From Arabidopsis thaliana (Eukaryota; Streptophyta; Magnoliopsida; Brassicales; Brassicaceae): a DNA stretch of 64,000 bases. The position numbers and the translations under genes are program-made. Shown here piece by piece: positions 23,568 to 35,815 of the stretch. A model generated the notes under the pieces. That model was not told the origin of the DNA and searched no databases. It worked only from the letters and a program-made list of their open reading frames with translations. How positions within the stretch are numbered: position 1 is the first letter of the stretch; each line of letters begins with the position of its first letter. The DNA is taken from contig NC_003076.8 in NCBI RefSeq assembly GCF_000001735.4, positions 16,247,835 to 16,311,834 on the forward strand, in the 5' to 3' direction.

Positions 23568-24595
23568 TTAGACAGTAATTGGGAGATGAATATGTTTCAA
23601 CTCCTTAAAAGCAGGATCTTGTAATAAAAAGACCTTATCTCCATCTCCAACACCAATCATGTGTAAGTATTCTCTGTCTTCTCTTTCCTTTCCTCTGAAC
23701 AAGAGTCTTTGCTCTTTTGCCTCAATTCCACTCACTATTGCTATCATCATCTTCAATTCACCTGAAAAATATATATCAAATGAGAAATTATATAATAAGA
23801 GATCATTTTGTATCAAAAGATGCTCTAACCATATTTTAAATGTAAATATAGTTAGTTGTCCTGTAATTAACCAACCAGTTACTCGAATAAATATCAAACG
23901 CGTTATATTTAATTGCCACAGTATATATAGATCACCCTTTATAGTTGCATACTTGCATGCATAAATCTTGATGAGTTAATCAATAGTATTATATATTGGC
24001 ACTCTTTGACCGGTGATAGTATCTATAAGGACGATTTATATATCAAAATTTTTAAAGCCAGCTTTACCAAAACAATACTGAGTAAGTATACGATTTTTTG
24101 AAAGCTGTTTTCAACAAACAAATTTTTTTTTAAGTTATATATATGTATACTTTTATTTTTGTAAACAACAAAACAATCATATTCTTATACACCTATTATA
24201 CAACAAAATCTTTGTCAACTATATAATATATATATGAAGAAGAGACGTAAATTTGTTTTGGTTTTCATGTTAAAAGAGGATACGTAATTACCGAAAGTAG
24301 AGTTGGCATCAATGGAGATTTCATATGAAAGCTGAGAGACAGTGGAGACTCTAAGGCTGATTAAATCTTCAGTGTTAGAATCTTCTGATCTCTTCTGAAC
24401 CAGCATCCCTCCAGGCCTCATCTCCCATTTTATGTTGTTATTGTTACATGATGACGATGAAGAAGAAGATGATGATGATAATGATGAAAATGACGATGAA
24501 GAAGAAGAAGAAGATGATGATCTTTTATTGTTGCCCGTCCCAATTCTTCCACACCCAAACCCAATGCAAAACCTCTTTGCCATTAACTTTCCCAT
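23568..24595 (-). CDS. Ubiquitin-like domain protein (BAG N-terminus-like)
   Basis: Two exons, 24292-24595 and 23568-23761, join in phase 1 to give 165 aa. After a basic start (MGKLMAKRFCIGFGCGRIG) comes a Ser tract of about 27 residues (about 25-49, interrupted by F and L) encoded by a GAT/GAA microsatellite on the plus strand. Then WEMRPGGMLVQKRS leads into a ubiquitin-like fold: ISLRVSTVSQLSYEISIDANSTFGELKMMIA, and EQRLLFRGKEREDREYLHMIGVGDGDKVFLLQDP. This matches the N-terminal ubiquitin-like domain of plant BAG-family co-chaperones, where RPGGMLVQ also occurs. The BAG domain itself is absent, so it may act as an Hsp70-independent ubiquitin-like adaptor. No C-terminal Gly-Gly for conjugation. 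Recalled as At5g40630. Confidence 0.85.
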
Positions 24596-27500
24596 TATCT
24601 TTCTCTCTCTCTTTAATTTCTTTCTTTTTTGCTTGTAAGAAGAAGAGAGATGTGCTGGCTTATATTTATAGAAAATGAGGTTTGGTACACATATTGATAA
24701 ATTATTATTAAACAAAATTATCATATGTTATAAAGCTAAAGAAATAAAGGGAATTAGGGTGTAAATTCTTTTTTACTTCTTTAGTTATCAAATGTGTGGT
24801 AGATTAGTGGCAAAATGACCCGATCTTTCTGTGATGAAAATTGAACTTTCACCCTAGTCCAAATCTTTGGGGATGAAGATTTATACCTTCAAAAAGTATT
24901 ACTAACGGTTATTCCCGAATTTGAGGAGATTAGGGACTTAAAAACCCTAAATTTTTCTAGTCAACAAAAATATATTTTGTGAAACTTTGTGGATCAGTTT
25001 TAAAAATTCTGTTTTATAGTAGTTCATCTTTTTCATAACTGAAAGCTCGATGATTTATTACCTTGATTATACTAGTTTTTAGATTATGTCGTGCAATTCT
25101 CCAAAAATAAGGAATAAAAGTTACAAAACATCAACTAATTTTCCAGTGCATGGTTCTGGAAGATTATCTTCTTTCTCCGAATTTGATAACCATTATAGGA
25201 CTTCCCATCCTTGTCCATTTTTAACATGGTTTTGTTTAAATATAGGAGTCAAATATCTTTATTATTGGTTTTTAGTCTATTACATAATTATTGTCAAGAA
25301 CAACTCTAATTTCAACAATATAATCTAATTGTCTAAAAATAATGATGACTACCAAACTCTCTTTCTCTGTGGTGGTCTGTACAATTTCTCAATATGTGAT
25401 GTACTTCATTTGAATTTTTTTCTTTTTTTTTCTAAACATGGGAGGTTTCTATAAAAGTTTCAATTCATGATATAAAACATTAATACCTATGTTTGATGAC
25501 AAATCTATACATTTGATATTCAGTTTCTTAATTTTATAAACTGAAAAAAACTGAACCAAAAACAAATAAAATCAGATCGAACATACCTAATTGTGCTTAA
25601 ATACTATTTTTATAATGGTTGTGAATATTTTTCTGTTAATTCGTTGTTAAAGGAAAAAAACGTAATTTTCACAACTTTGCATACACTTTCTAAACCTCTA
25701 TAATTCGTGTCATGTCATAGCAAAGCGTGTGGATTTTTGTGTTAGTTAATAAGGTATTTGTTAGTTAGGTGAATAAAATCTTTTATATTCAACATTTGCC
25801 TCTAAAGATGTCCCTTGAGGCTTACTTTATGATATAGAAGGCCGGTTTGGTTATCCTTTATGGTATCAACCCACGTGGGTCGAAAAAGGCATAAAGATTA
25901 CATTTTTTGTTATTATATTGATTTGAAATCTTTATAAATTTCAAACAACAACGATTTTCTTTTGCTTAAATCATTGCAATGTACAAAACTAAAATCATTC
26001 ACATGTAAGGGAAATCTATTTGAATTATACGACGTGACATGTTAATTGTGTTGTTGCTAGACTTTAAACTTGGATATGTGTTATTAATCGATTCATCATC
26101 AGCTTCAGGATAAAGATAAATAGATAATATAGTTACCCACAAAAACATGGAACTTGTATATATGTCTTTTGCATTCTTTAGGTTATAAAAACATGGAATT
26201 GTGGAGCGTAATGGGCTTGAGATTCAACCTCACGAAAGCAATAAAGAGAAATAGAAATCTAAAAGTCTGCCGGTCAACAGACAAATATGACGAGAGATAC
26301 ACTACGCATGTCAATATATTTGATGCGATTTCCTAGAATCAAATATTATTATTCTATAATTCTTCTGTTAATTATGTATAAAAACATACCGTAAAATCTA
26401 AAACTTATGACGGGATAAAAACATACTCTAAAGATGTCTAAAGAGTACTTTAATTTCTTCAAGTTAATGTTTTCTCGTACAATATAGAAAAAGGGATTCG
26501 AAATAGATACGAATCACGCGATAGGTCACAAAAAATATTAAGCAGAGTACAAGAGTTACTAATGCAAGCACGTTATGCATGACTAACTATTGTATGTAAA
26601 AGAATAAAATCTGCTTATATGTAAAAGAGATTATTTGGTACTTGTTTAGTTGTTTAAGTCGTCGTGAGCATATAGCATCGTTTAGTCTATTATAATTTAA
26701 TTGTAACTGCGGAAAAATTAAAAGTAAAAGAGATATAAATAAAGTTATCAAAACTTATCAAGTAGTTAGTGGGTTCTTTATTTGTCAACACACGAAAAAT
26801 CAAATTTGCTTGGAATGGTTGATATTAGATTAAAATCTCTAAAAATACTCAAAAGTAATTCCAAATATGAAACATAGAACACTAACGTCCGATGTCAACC
26901 ACTTAACACTAAAACAAAGTTGATTAAATAAGCTGAGGTCTCACGTTAAGTAATTTAACAATGGCATAGGAAATAAAGAGTACACAACATAAGCTATTTC
27001 TCATTGCACAAATAACTTTGAATGTATTCTATTAAATATCGTTTGGAACACAAGGTTGATTCTCGGACAATTTCCAAAAAATTTGCTCATGTGATCTTGC
27101 TCTTTTCTCGCTATACCAGTTCATGGTAATGTTTCTATTAGATAGTGACTAGTCGGCGTAGTAGTTTGAAGTTTCAACAAATTATAAGTTTAGACATAGG
27201 CCCAATCTTCTCTCGCTACCAGTTCATGGTAATGTTTCAACAAATTATATATAAGTTTGATTTGAAGTTTGTTGTCTTCAAGTTTTTGTTCCGTACTGAT
27301 TGGGCCAATGTCTAAAGTACACTAGGCCGTCCAAAAGAGTCTGAAATTTTATTATAACTTAGACACATTTCATATGGGCTTCGTATCTTGGAGAATCATG
27401 AGTTGATCGTGATGCCGTCGAAATTTGAAGACTTTGGCCGGCTTTCTCCATCAATTTGGTCGGACTTTTATATTTGAGAGTTAAGTTTACTTTGTCTTTA

Positions 27501-28239
27501 TAATTTTTTTTTTCGTAAACTATATCATTTCTGCTTGTCTATGTAATTTATGACAAGTTGATTTCAACAAGAAACAAAAGTTAAAAGTTGAAAACTATGA
27601 TATTATATATGTAAATTTTTTCAGTTCTTTTGTTTTTATTTAATTAATTTTCATTTCTCAATTTCAAATTCTTCATATGTATTTTTCCTTTTTAATGACT
27701 TTAATAATATATTTATTCCCATTTTAAAAGCGTGTCTCATATGTTGTTTATTACATTTAAAATAAACAATTGTTAATAATCGTTTTTCTTATTATATATA
27801 TTTTAATTAGATTATAAGACAAATAATCTTATCCTATAACCTTCAAAAAATCAAATTATATTATATTATTCAAAAAAAAAAAAATCTTATACAAAAACCT
27901 TCAAGTCAATCGAGTTTTATATGTTGGACTTATAAGACAAATAATTTTATAACAACATTCATGATACCATGTTAAGTTTTATATGCTTCTACTTAAAACT
28001 AATTGATTATAAGTAAAATTAACAAATCATTTATACACTTGTATTATTATAGGTCCATCACACTCCTCATGTATGATTTCAAACAAAGTGATTTTTGATG
28101 AGCTGGAGGGGTTAAACAATTTTAATTAAAAAATATATAAAAAATACTAAACTTTGTTTGACCAGTCGTACCAAGTTGAACCATGGTCTACCAGTTAATC
28201 CAATTTCAAATTATGTTTTTGTTTCAAGAAAAAATAATA
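24596..28239. other. Long gene-free AT-rich spacer
   Basis: About 3.6 kb with no supported gene. It holds the promoter of the ubiquitin-like gene (TATATTTATA-like sequence near 24660) and, at 27105-27315, a set of short direct and inverted repeats. Small frames at 25086-25328 and 26154-26336 have no domain, no splice context and biased composition. Confidence 0.55.
27105..27314. repeat. Nested direct and inverted repeats
   Basis: About 30 bp around CAGTTCATGGTAATGTTT occur at 27105-27136 and again at 27209-27237. GTTTCAACAAATTAT is repeated at about 27170 and 27234. In addition 27189-27206 and 27298-27315 are near-perfect inverted copies around AGACATAGGCCCAATC. This is probably a remnant of a rearranged mobile element. 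Confidence 0.6.
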
Positions 28240-28497
28240 CTCCATCTGTTCTTTTTTGTTTGATTGTTTATAAAAAAAAATTGTTTCTAAAAGATTGATT
28301 TTTTAAGTTTTCCATGTAATATTTATTGGTTAGTATTGGTGAATTGTAATTTTCAAGAAAAATAGTTAATTATCATTGGTTTAGAGGTATAGAAAACTGT
28401 AAAACACTAAAAATAATATATTTATAATCAATATTTAATATATTTTTTTAATATGTATGTTTTTTCTAAACAATCAAACAAAAAAGAACAAATGGAG
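28240..28497. mobile_element. Stowaway-like MITE (Tc1/mariner type)
   Basis: A 258-bp AT-rich element with terminal inverted repeats of about 30 bp. The left end is CTCCATCTGTTCTTTTTTG and the right end, reversed, reads CTCCATTTGTTCTTTTTTG; homology continues through TTTGATTGTTTA. It is flanked on both sides by TA (28238-28239 and 28498-28499), the target duplication of mariner-type elements. There is no transposase. The TIR start CTCC is typical of Stowaway families. Confidence 0.82.
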
Positions 28498-29510
28498 TAA
28501 TTCAGAAACCATAGAAGAGGGAGCACCTGTCTTCGCTTTTGATTGCTTTTATATTTCTTTTTCCCTTCTTTACTTCCGATTAGGTTAGAATGCATAGAGC
28601 CATAGATTATTAGTCTTATCACTTATATTATTTATTTTTGTATATAATATTTACTTTTATAAATAATTATAAATCTTATACTATTAAATTTTATAAACAG
28701 ATTTATTGTAATATTTTCCAATGATACCATTTAATATATAGTGATGTTTCATATAAAGTTCATTTTAAAAATGAAAATTATGTGTTTAGCAAAGGTGGCA
28801 ATAGCTTTTAGAAAATAAAGTAGAAAATAATGGGTTTGCCAACTGCCACATAAAAAAAAAACCTCTCTTTTAATATATACTTAAATGTAATAAACAATAA
28901 GATAATGATAATGTGATTCTTTAACTGTCGCTTAGTGTCGACGTTAGAAAAAAAGAAACACTAAAAATGTTCGGTTCATGTCGTTTTCTCCAATTCCTTT
29001 ATCTCGTGCTTCTCTTCTCAATACGAGGAGGAGGATGTGTTGGCCCATGCGTTAAACAGCAGCACAAAAACCGATCACCAAGAAACACACCCGATTTATT
29101 TAGCAGCACACGAAATTGAAATAATATGTAAATTAAAAAATATACTCTTAATTTATTCAGTTTTAAATGTATTTTTTGGTTTAGGGTTTATAGACGGTTT
29201 CTTAACCGTCAAATCTAATGTGTGTGTGACATATTCTTCTCTCTCTCTCTCTCGAATCTTTCGTGTTGTTTGCTGTTCAAAATTGAAATTTTAAATATTA
29301 AAAAAAAAGAAGAAAACTTGTTCTGCTTCTTGTCGTGTCCGTCACAGTTTGAATTTCTCTCTCTCTTTCTCTCTTCCTCATAAAAATCTCTGCTTTACCT
29401 TTTCTTTTCAAAGGGTTTCATTTTGATTCTAGGGTTGTTCTAAATGCGACATTTTGACTGATGGGTCTTTGTTGAATTTGAAGAGAGCAAAAGAGAAAGA
29501 GATTGTTCTA
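28498..29510. other. Spacer and leader of the 29.5-kb membrane protein gene
   Basis: AT-rich to about 28950, then CT-rich sequence (29235-29375) typical of a 5'UTR or proximal promoter. No separate gene seen. Confidence 0.55.
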
Positions 29511-32424
29511 ATGGAGCCTCCAACGGGAATCTTGGCTTCTCTGTGGCAATTTATACTCTTCATTCCTTATTTCACTGGTTTACTGCTTCTCGGTGTCATT
29601 AAAGGTAACAAATTTCAGACTTGAGTTCGATGATGTTGACATGAGATTGGCTTACTTGATTTGTGTAGGCCTCCATTAGGGTTGTTTCATTTATTCATCA
29701 ATTTGCTTCAACAGTTACTGAAATTAGCATTTCTAACCAATTTAGCGATCTTCAATGCCATAAAGTTCCCTTTTTTTAATTGAAGTAAACACCTAATCCG
29801 TGAACGTTGTTCTGTTTTAGAGATCTTGCTCACTAGTTTAGTGGCTTAGGATTTATCTAAGAGTGATTAATTGGTACATAACATTCATCAAGTGCTTCCG
29901 AAGTTAGTGAATTTGGTATGAAATTAGTTTCTTCAGTACTATAAAGTTCTCTTTTTTTAATTGAAGCAAGCCCCAAAGGCCAAATCCGTGAGTTCTTTTA
30001 CTAGTCTTGTTGACAAGTTTTGTGGGAATGAATTGTTGTGAACGTTTCTTTACTTCTTTTTTGTTTGCTTAGGTATCGTTTTATGCCCGCTTATATGCCT
30101 TACTGTGGCTATTGGAAACTCTGCAATCATCTTAGGCCTTTTACCAGTACACGCGATTTGGACTCTATATTCGATAGCGAGGTACTTACTTCTTTCTGAA
30201 ACAATCTCTGCCCTCTATAATAATACCATTGTTATCTCTTTCGATGTTGTTGAAGTGTTTTTGTTTGAAATCAGTGCTAAACAGTTAGGACCAATCCTGA
30301 AGATCTTTCTGTGTTTATGCGTTCCTCTTGGTGTCATTCTCTGGCTTGTGGTTAGTATCTTAGGAAGTGTTCTTGGAGGAGCTATTTATGGATTTCTTTC
30401 TCCAATATTTGCTACTTTCGATGCTGTTGGTGAAGGGAAGTCTAATCCGTTTTTCCATTGCTTTTATGTAAGTCTCTTTTTCTCCATGTCTCGTTCTTTA
30501 TGTTATTGAAGATTAGACCTCAACACCTACATTGTCTGCTTTCACAATTTAGGATGGAACTTGGAGCACTGTTCAAGGCAGTTTCACCGTTGTTTGTGAT
30601 TTTAAAGATGTTTGCTTTCACTCCTACTTTTCTTTTATGGATGATCTTCGAACATCTACTGCGAACCGTCACTATTATGAAATAAGGTCTTCAGAAAATT
30701 TCAGTAAATTGTGTGTATTGATTACTTAACAGTGCTTTCTTACAGTTTTCACTTATATTTCTCAGGTTACTTCAAATTCCAGGTGCTGTGATTGTTGCGG
30801 TTCTCGGAATTCTTGTTGATTTCCCAGTGATTTCACTCTTAGCATTGTGTAAAAGCCCGTACATGTTGTTCAAAGGGTGGCACCGTTTGTTTCATGATCT
30901 CATTGGACGTGAAGGTCCTTTCTTGGAAACAATGTGTGTCCCAATCGCTGGCCTTGTGATCTTACTCTGGCCTTTAGCTGTTGTTGGAGCAGTTTTAGGA
31001 TCCGTGGTCTCTAGTGTCTTCCTTGGTGCTTATGGCGGTGTAGTCTCATATCAGGTTATTAAACAATGACTTTTTTTTTTGAGGAAAATGTGAATGCTGA
31101 TGATACTGAATTGGTTTCTCTTGTCATAACACAGGAGTCATCGTTCTTCTTCGGTCTCTGCTATGTTGTTGCTTCTGTTTCTATTTACGATGAGTATAGC
31201 AACGATGTTCTTGATATGCCTGAAGGTTCTTGCTTTCCCAGGTTTGTCTCCATTGGCTTATCTAGCAATCTTTACCTCTCTCTCTTTCTTTTCATTCTAA
31301 AACAGTGGTTTTATGGTTTTGTAACAGGCCAATATATCGAAGAAACGAAGAGGGCGCTAGTACGGCATTTTCTGGTGGTCTTTCAAGACCGAACTCCTTC
31401 AAGACAACTCCATCAAGAGGAGGATCAAACAAAGGCCCAATGATTGACCTGAAACCGCTTGATGTACTCACTAGTCACACTCTTCTTTTGGTTATCTTTG
31501 TATTTAAACCTGAAGCCTATTCTTTTGATCTTTGCAGCTTTTGGAGGCTCTATTTGTGGAATGTAGGCGGCACGGAGAGATTATGGTAACGAAAGGGATT
31601 ATAAATTCAAAAGACATTGAAGAAGCTAAATCTAGCAAAGGCAGTCAAGTGATCAGCTTTGGCTTACCTGCTTATTCTCTTCTTCACGAGCTTTTACGCT
31701 CTATCAAATCTAACTCCACCGGTTTATTACTCGGTATGTTTCAACAGTTTTCTGTCAATTTTCATAACCGCATTATCTAGTAACTATTTGAACATCATCA
31801 AGAAACAAACAAAACCGTTTCTGTGTTTTTGTTTAGGTGACGGTGTAACGGAGATAACTACCAGAAACCGCCCAAAAGATGCGTTTTTTGATTGGTTTCT
31901 GAATCCGTTTTTGATCCTTAAAGACCAGATCGAAGCTGCAAACCTATCCGAGGAAGAAGAAGAGTATCTTGGTAAATTGGTATTACTCTTTGGAGATTCA
32001 GAGAGACTTAAAAGCTCCATTGTTGAATCTGAATCTCCTCCTCTAACTGAACTCAGAAAAGCCGAACTTGATGCCTTTGCTCGCAGGTAAAAAAGGCAAA
32101 AAAAAAAACACACACAATCTTGTTACGGCTTTCTACTTCGGATTCTAAGATGTGTTTTTGGTTTTGGTTAGGCTTCAAGGATTAACCAAATCAGTATCAA
32201 GATATCCAACATTCAGAAGACATTTTGTGGAACTAGTCAAGAAACTATCAAATGATCTAGACAATAAACATAACCGTTTTGAAGGCGGTTCGAGATCAGT
32301 TCCACGTCCCGGGAAAACGGTGTCTCGGATTTTCAGCCAAAAATCGTTCAAGAAAAAGACAAGTAGCAATGGGTCAGATCAAGATTCACCAAACAGAGGG
32401 TTAAGAGACATTGATATTGTGTAA
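29511..32424 (+). CDS. Conserved plant multi-pass membrane protein, function unknown
   Basis: Ten exons: 29511-29604, 30073-30181, 30275-30467, 30553-30686, 30766-31054, 31135-31241, 31328-31463, 31538-31733, 31837-32086, 32172-32424; 586 aa. Strong hydrophobic segments lie at about residues 9-30, 33-56, 77-100, 176-198 and 220-255. The second half is soluble and charged, with [17 protein letters not shown], a region from [12 protein letters not shown] to LVKKLSNDL, and a basic Ser-rich tail ending RDIDIV. I recognise the family as the plant uncharacterised membrane protein typified by At3g27390, its chromosome 3 paralogue; this copy is recalled as At5g40640. No enzymatic motif is visible. 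The intron between exons 2 and 3 is needed to join YSIA to SAKQLGP. Confidence 0.93.
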
Positions 32425-32575
32425 GTAAATGTTATGCGACCAGAATTAGACCGAAACTTCGTCTGCTTTTAGCTCTGTAATGATAAATTTATACAGATTC
32501 CAAGTGAATATGAAACTGTTTCATTTATCTAACAAATGTTTTACATTCAGCTTTTGCTTGATGATGTGTTGTTTC

Positions 32576-33049
32576 TCAGAAACAGCAGAACCGTTTCTTC
32601 TGCAATAGAAATAGCAAGCTTTTAGTTTTTCTTTCACTTTAGACCTCATTTGATCTAAAACATAACAAACATAGGCTGATGTTTTCGTTAGTCATAAAAT
32701 CTTGAGCAATTGGGATTAGAAATGTTACCGTAGGTTCATCTTGAGATTTGTTATTGTCACGGCGTTGTGAGGCGGCACGACCACTTGCGTTTGTCTTTTT
32801 GTCGTCTCGAGCTTTAGCGAATATAACCGTAAATCCTTCGGCTGATGCTGGATCGTTCACGTCCCATTCTCCAAATTTTGGTAATGGTCGATCTTGTTGT
32901 TGTCGTTGTTGATTATTCTGAAAGTTTCCAATCACAAAAATGTTTGATTTCTATTATAATCCAACGAAAACACACATGAAAATGCTATTTTTTGTATCAA
33001 ATTTGTGAAACAAATGAGAAAGAAATGAGAAAGATCTTACCGATGCCAT
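32576..33049 (-). CDS. NOI/RIN4-like small protein
   Basis: Three exons: 33041-33049 (only MAS), 32729-32917 and 32576-32599, giving 73 aa. It contains one NOI (nitrate-induced, RIN4-type) domain: LPKFGEWDVNDPASAEGFTVIF..ARDDKK. The PKFGEW core matches the PxFGxW motif that the bacterial protease AvrRpt2 cleaves in RIN4. The last exon encodes KKRFCCF, a basic patch followed by two Cys near the end, which suggests acylation and plasma-membrane anchoring as in RIN4. NOI proteins are implicated in immunity and secretion; that role is inferred from the family. It is divergent from SDH2-2 with 578 bp between the starts. Recalled as At5g40645. Confidence 0.88.
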
Positions 33050-33627
33050 TCAAAGATTGTGTAAAAGATGCAAACAGAACATGAGATGATCTTTCTTCAA
33101 ACAACAAGAAAACTTGTTTGTCTTCTCTTTTAGTTTTTGTTTTCTTAAAAGAATTTGATTACGTTTAAAGAATTAGAATTTGAGAACAGATTAGCGTTTT
33201 CTGAAAGTTTAAATATAGGTTAACGTTTTAATTATTGTTGAAACTTGAAAACAGAAAACACCAATCTTTTGTAGCGAAACGGAACGCTTTTTCTCGTACC
33301 GTCTTTTGTTTTCGAGTGAACTTCATCGTATCAAAACTCGCCACGTGATCTACACACTTCTCGAGGCGAACACGCGCATTTCAGAACTTATCCATTAATC
33401 TCTGTGATTAACCTATAAGCCGGTATTTATAAACGGTCACGATTTTCCAAGTTTTTTAATCAACGGTCGTTATTACGTAGACGAAGCTAAGCCTCACATC
33501 TACAAATACGTATACATACATTTTTACATAATAATTAATTAATAATTACAGGTTATTAACAAATTAATCATTTTTAATAGACTATTAAAAAAACAATTTC
33601 ATTTCATTTGCTCTCTTCTCCGAGAAA
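33050..33627. other. Shared divergent promoter of the NOI gene and SDH2-2
   Basis: The 578-bp interval holds both leaders and promoters. A G-box (CACGTG) lies at 33342-33347 near the middle. Sequence around 33440-33600 is AT-rich, with TATA-like words on the SDH2-2 side. No gene inside. Confidence 0.6.
33342..33347. promoter_or_regulatory. G-box CACGTG
   Basis: Perfect palindromic G-box within GCCACGTGATC, about 290 bp from either start codon of the divergent pair. It could bind bZIP or bHLH factors for one or both genes; use is inferred only. Confidence 0.5.
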
Positions 33628-35462
33628 ATGGCGTTTGGTTTGATCGGAAGAGTTGTTGGAACCAAATCATCACGATTATCCACGGCGGCGCGATTGATTC
33701 CGGCGCGATGGACATCAACAGGATCAGAAGCACAATCGAAAGCTTCAACCGGCGGCGGAGGAGCGAGTCTGAAGACGTTTCAGATCTATCGATGGAATCC
33801 AGATAATCCTGGAAAGCCAGAGCTTCAAGATTACAAAATCGATCTCAAGGATTGTGGTCCAATGGTTCTAGATGCTTTGATTAAGATTAAGAACGAGATG
33901 GATCCATCGCTCACTTTCCGTCGCTCTTGCCGTGAAGGTATTTGTGGTTCGTGTGCTATGAACATTGATGGATGTAATGGTCTTGCTTGTTTAACGAAGA
34001 TTGAATCTGGATCTAAAGAGACGACGATTACGCCGTTGCCGCATATGTTTGTGATTAAGGATTTGGTTGTGGATATGACGAATTTTTATAATCAGTATAA
34101 GAGTATTGAGCCGTGGTTGAAGAGGAAGAATCCAGCATCTGTTCCTGGGAAAGAGATTTTACAGAGTAAGAAAGATAGAGCTAAGCTTGATGGAATGTAT
34201 GAATGTATTCTCTGTGCTTGTTGTAGCACGTCTTGCCCTAGCTATTGGTGGAACCCTGAGTCTTATCTTGGTCCAGCTGCTTTGCTTCATGCCAACAGGT
34301 AAACTTAATCTTGTTTTCTCATAATGGATTCACTAATCAAAGTAGTTTTTTGAAGATATTGTAGGGCTTGTTGGTAGTTTACATTAGTACGTTATATGGG
34401 GTCACTTAGATTGCTTAAGTTTCTGTAGTTGTAGTTTAGAGCTGAAGGAAGGTTCTGTTTTGAGATTTGCTTGAGAATTTTGTTGGTTTGAGCAGTAAGA
34501 GTTGGTAGACGGATTATGTATGGCTTGGGTTGTTTTACTTGTTTTACATTCATTATGCATTGTCAATAGGGTTGTTTTTACTCCTTTAGTGTTAGTGTGG
34601 TACTGTGGGTTTAGCTCTTTGTTCACTGAGGAAAGGTGCTAAGGGATCTTTGTGCTTCTTCACCTGTCTGTAGAAAACCCCAAGTTCAATGGTCTGATTG
34701 TATCCATGTCATTATGTATGGTCATTTAGGTTGTCTTGCTCCTTTAGTTGTAGTGTAGTTTAGCCTACTTTGTTCAACTGAAATGGAGGAGGTATCTCTG
34801 AAGAAAGGTGCGAAGTACTCTTTGTGCTTCTTCATCTGTCTCTGTAGAAAATCTCAGATTCAACGGTCTGATTGTAACTTTGTCATTATGTATGGGCGTT
34901 TAGGTTCTCTTACTCCTTTACTGTAGTGTAGTTTAGCTTTATACTGAAATGGAGGAAAGGCCTCTAGAGTAAGCTGCTAAGGACTTTTTGTGCTTCTTCA
35001 GATCTCTAAATAGAAAACCGCAAGTTCAACTATCTGATTATATCTGTGTCATCATGTAAAGATATATACTATATAGGTTGTTTCTGTTCCTTTAGCTGTT
35101 GTGTAGTTTAGCCGATTTTGTGCAATTGAAATGGAGGAGAGACCTCTAAAGGAAGGTGCTGAGGACTCTTTGTGCTTCTTCAAATGTTTCTTGAATAAAT
35201 TGCAACTATATGATTGTATCTGTGTTATTAGGTTAAAGTTTTGATCTCTCAAGGTATTGATTGTAACAAGAGGTTTATTCACATATGCAGGTGGATAAGT
35301 GATAGCCGAGATGAGTACACTAAGGAAAGACTTGAAGCCATTGACGATGAGTTCAAACTGTATCGATGCCACACAATTCTGAACTGTGCTCGTGCCTGTC
35401 CAAAGGGATTGAACCCAGGGAAACAGATCACACACATCAAGCAGCTTCAGAAATCTGGTTGA
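33628..35462 (+). CDS. SDH2-2: Succinate dehydrogenase iron-sulphur subunit 2 (SDH2-2)
   Basis: Two exons, 33628-34298 and 35291-35462, give 280 aa. This is the complex II subunit that passes electrons from the flavoprotein to ubiquinone at the mitochondrial inner membrane. Residues 1 to about 30 are basic and Ser/Thr/Ala-rich, a mitochondrial presequence. The 2Fe-2S ligands are C101, C106, C109 and C121 ([10 protein letters not shown]). The 4Fe-4S motif [13 protein letters not shown] spans 193-203. The 3Fe-4S ligands follow in [14 protein letters not shown] (C250, C256, C260). The long second-half intron contains a tandem array (34560-35240). Recalled as At5g40650, paralogue of SDH2-1 on chromosome 3. 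All cluster ligands are intact. Confidence 0.97.
34560..35240. repeat. Tandem array of about 170-bp units in the SDH2-2 intron
   Basis: Four diverged units share the order CTCCTTTAG..GTAGTGTAGTTTAGC, ACTGAAATGGAGGA..CCTCT, AAGG(T)GCTAAGGACT, TTTGTGCTTCTTCA, then TGTAGAAAA and GGTCTGATTGTA. The TGTGCTTCTT marker starts at 34651, 34823, 34989 and 35171, so the spacing is 172, 166 and 182 bp. The array fills most of the intron and stops about 50 bp before its acceptor. Confidence 0.85.
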
Positions 35463-35815
35463 ACAACAAATGAATCAGGCAGTACCTAATGGATTTTTGA
35501 TTCTAATAATCTGCAAGAAACTCCAATTTTGGATTCATTCTTGTATTGCTGTCACAACTATCAGAATTAGATTATTTTGTGGTATATCTTGATGAATTTT
35601 TTTTGCCTACAACAAGCAATAAAACTCTGCTTTTTTTATCATCCACTCATTCAGCTTTGCCTTAATACAAACATTTGGATTTCGAGTTTTGCTTTATTGG
35701 TGAATAAGAGAGAAAAATGTTTACACATACCTCTTGCAACTTGGAAAGTAAATAACTAATCTACAAACAGATAAGCTTGTTTTTTAATGTGTTGAGGAAA
35801 ATGAGAGACTAATGA
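35463..35815. other. Convergent 3' region of SDH2-2 and ATP12
   Basis: Holds the two 3'UTRs, which face each other over 353 bp. AATAAA-like words occur near 35620. The small frame at 35577-35759 has no support as a gene. Confidence 0.55.

Noticed and set aside
24432-24678. Forward acidic and Lys/Met-rich frames
   Set aside because: Antisense shadows of the Ser-tract microsatellite in the ubiquitin-like gene.
25086-25328. 80-codon forward frame in the long spacer
   Set aside because: Biased toward Ile/Tyr/Asn as expected of AT-rich random sequence; no domain.
28672-28700. TATACTATTAAA-type start of a Helitron
   Set aside because: The match is imperfect (TCTTATACTATTAAATTT) and no 3' hairpin plus CTRR end was found nearby.
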